A stretch of DNA of 14,051 nucleotides, taken from the NCBI GenBank assembly GCA_023137075.1, contig JAGLQA010000557.1, forward strand, positions 1 to 14,051, given 5' to 3'. The translations under genes were made by a program, and so were the position numbers. The DNA comes from Candidatus Aminicenantota bacterium (lineage in GTDB: Bacteria > Acidobacteriota > Aminicenantia > UBA2199). Below the pieces are notes generated by a model, which was given only the letters and a program-made list of their open reading frames with translations, had not been told where the DNA came from and did no database searches. Numbering within the stretch: position 1 is the first letter of the stretch; each line of letters starts with the position of its first letter. Shown piece after piece: positions 13,060 to 14,051 of the stretch.

Positions 13060-13182
13060 GAGCGCATGAAAAATATGAAATATGTTTGATGATGGCGGTT
13101 TTTTTGGGACTGTCACCCTATCTTTATGAAAAGCGGTAAAGAGTAGAAGCTACGCTTCACTGCCGGGAGGAGAGGTAGCGAT

Positions 13183-14037
13183 ATGAACGAACAAATAAAA
13201 AATCTGGAAAAAGTTGCCGGGAAATATAAATTGGCGTTGTTGGGAATTCCCCATGACGCCAATTCATCCTACCTGAAGGGCACGTCCGCGGCCCCGCCGC
13301 TTATACGGGAAGCTTTTCACTGCTATTCTTCCAACAAATGGAGCGAGTCGGGGATAGACTTAGGTGGAGAAGAAATTTTTTTCGATGCCGGTGATCTGCA
13401 GTTAAAAAATATCGCGGGCGATGAAGATTTTCCCACAATAGAAAAAGCCGTATTGCGATTGGTAGACAATCACCTGCCGCCTATCTCTTTCGGCGGGGAT
13501 CATGCGGTCTCACTCCCGGTTATCAGAGCCATGCTGCAGCGATACGAGAAGATAGATATCCTGCAATTTGATGCCCATCCGGACCTCTATGACTCATTCG
13601 AAAACAATCCCTTCTCCCACGCTTGCCTCTTTGCCAGGGTCATGGAAAGCGGACAGGTCAACCGGCTGGTCCAGGTGGGAATCCGCACCAGGAACGCTCA
13701 CCAGCGCCGGCAGGCGGAACGGTTTGCGGTCGAGATGATCGAGATGAGGCGCTTATCCAACCTGAACCCCCTGCTCTTTACCATGCCGCTCTATATATCT
13801 TTCGATTTAGATGCTTTAGACCCGGCTTTTGCGCCCGGGTTGTCCCATCCCGAACCCGGCGGCCTGACGGTCCGCCAGGCGCTGCGGGTAATACAGGAAC
13901 TCTCTGCCCCGCGAATCATCGGCGCCGATATCGTGGAATACAACCCGCGTCGGGACCCTTCCGGAATCACGGCCATGGTGGCCGCGAAGATATTTAAAGA
14001 GATCGCCGCCCGCATGTTGGAATGTTGCCCCCTTTAG
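13183..14037 (+). CDS. Agmatinase/arginase-family ureohydrolase (manganese-dependent)
   Basis: A 284-residue protein of normal family length with all the metal-ligand motifs of ureohydrolases: GGDHA (H107), DAHPD (D130, H132, D134) and SFDLDALDP (D208, D210), followed by the diagnostic APGLSHPEPGGLT loop. Members hydrolyse a guanidino group, releasing urea, for example agmatine to putrescine or arginine to ornithine, using two Mn2+ ions. The short N-terminus and the SHPEPGG loop fit agmatinase-like enzymes best, but substrate cannot be assigned from motifs alone; formiminoglutamase and guanidinobutyrase are relatives. A strong GGGAGG (13165-13170) with a further GAGAGG supports ATG 13183. The gene has its own promoter and is clearly more GC-rich than the propeller/TIR/STAND block, especially in its second half. 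It is probably core chromosome unrelated to that block. The stop is TAG 14035-14037, near the window end. Confidence 0.9.
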   Translation: MNEQIKNLEKVAGKYKLALLGIPHDANSSYLKGTSAAPPLIREAFHCYSSNKWSESGIDLGGEEIFFDAGDLQLKNIAGDEDFPTIEKAVLRLVDNHLPPISFGGDHAVSLPVIRAMLQRYEKIDILQFDAHPDLYDSFENNPFSHACLFARVMESGQVNRLVQVGIRTRNAHQRRQAERFAVEMIEMRRLSNLNPLLFTMPLYISFDLDALDPAFAPGLSHPEPGGLTVRQALRVIQELSAPRIIGADIVEYNPRRDPSGITAMVAAKIFKEIAARMLECCPL

Positions 14038-14051
14038 CTTTTTCTAAACTC

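Larger units (their letters stand above)
12802..13182 (+). other. Intergenic region between small peptide and ureohydrolase genes
   Basis: These 381 bases hold no convincing gene. They contain a GC-rich imperfect hairpin (12845-12864), a small GCCAT/ATGGC hairpin (12916-12928), A-rich runs around 13000-13015, a promoter (13031-13059) and a 5-bp GAAGC/GCTTC hairpin (13146-13158) just before the next Shine-Dalgarno. The base composition changes here from the AT-rich block to the GC-richer gene downstream, so it may be the right edge of the accessory block. Confidence 0.5.

Noticed and set aside
13089..13139. 16-residue frame (MMAVFLGLSPYLYEKR) before the ureohydrolase
   Set aside because: Very short, no Shine-Dalgarno, and no counterpart elsewhere in the window.
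13623..13997. Alternative 124-residue plus-strand frame inside the ureohydrolase gene
   Set aside because: It is in another frame of a gene with all metal-binding motifs; proline/arginine-rich translation is typical of a GC-rich shadow frame.

Overview
The window looks like bacterial chromosome: close-packed genes, all on the + strand, with strong Shine-Dalgarno sites and four good sigma70-type promoters. The many signalling proteins, secreted six-bladed propellers and large WD40-STAND proteins, together with moderate GC, recall uncultivated Gram-negative lineages such as Acidobacteriota or Aminicenantes. That is a style-based inference, not a demonstrated assignment.

Layout. (1) 1-378 is the C-terminal end of an AMP-forming acyl-CoA synthetase-type enzyme. 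(2) After a promoter and a possible leader ORF, 709-4578 encodes a compact phosphorelay: a three-PAS histidine kinase, a stand-alone receiver protein, and a second, PAS-less kinase paralogous to the C-terminal half of the first. Both kinases have an unusual putative H-box, FLHPxxKF. (3) Directly after the second kinase, 4599-4709 starts like a MutT-type NUDIX hydrolase but loses that similarity after about 22 residues. It looks like a truncated remnant marking an old rearrangement or insertion point. (4) 4686-12515 is the most unusual block. Two paralogous secreted six-bladed beta-propeller genes (4897-6015 and 11406-12515) flank, in the same orientation, a two-gene module: a SIR2-like/TIR protein (6046-7395) and a giant nSTAND NTPase with one transmembrane helix and about 16 WD40 repeats (7413-11000). 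Each propeller gene has its own promoter and a short leader ORF with a strong ribosome-binding site. Each leader overlaps the propeller start by exactly 59 bases in the same relative frame. (5) A small exported or membrane-anchored peptide (12622-12801) follows a strong hairpin. (6) After about 380 bases of non-coding sequence with a promoter, 13183-14037 encodes an agmatinase/arginase-family ureohydrolase that is visibly more GC-rich than the preceding block.

Working model (inference). The nSTAND protein probably senses a signal through its WD40 half and activates the adjacent SIR2-TIR protein. That protein's TIR domain keeps the glutamate position expected of an NAD-consuming enzyme, while its SIR2-like half seems to have lost the catalytic Asn and His. 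This would make the block a conflict, defence or programmed-death module. Positive charges before the nSTAND transmembrane helix suggest the WD40 half could face the periplasm, where the flanking propeller proteins are also predicted to go. This raises the possibility of an envelope-sensing STAND-TIR system with propeller co-sensors. The upstream two-component operon may be unrelated or may supply regulation.
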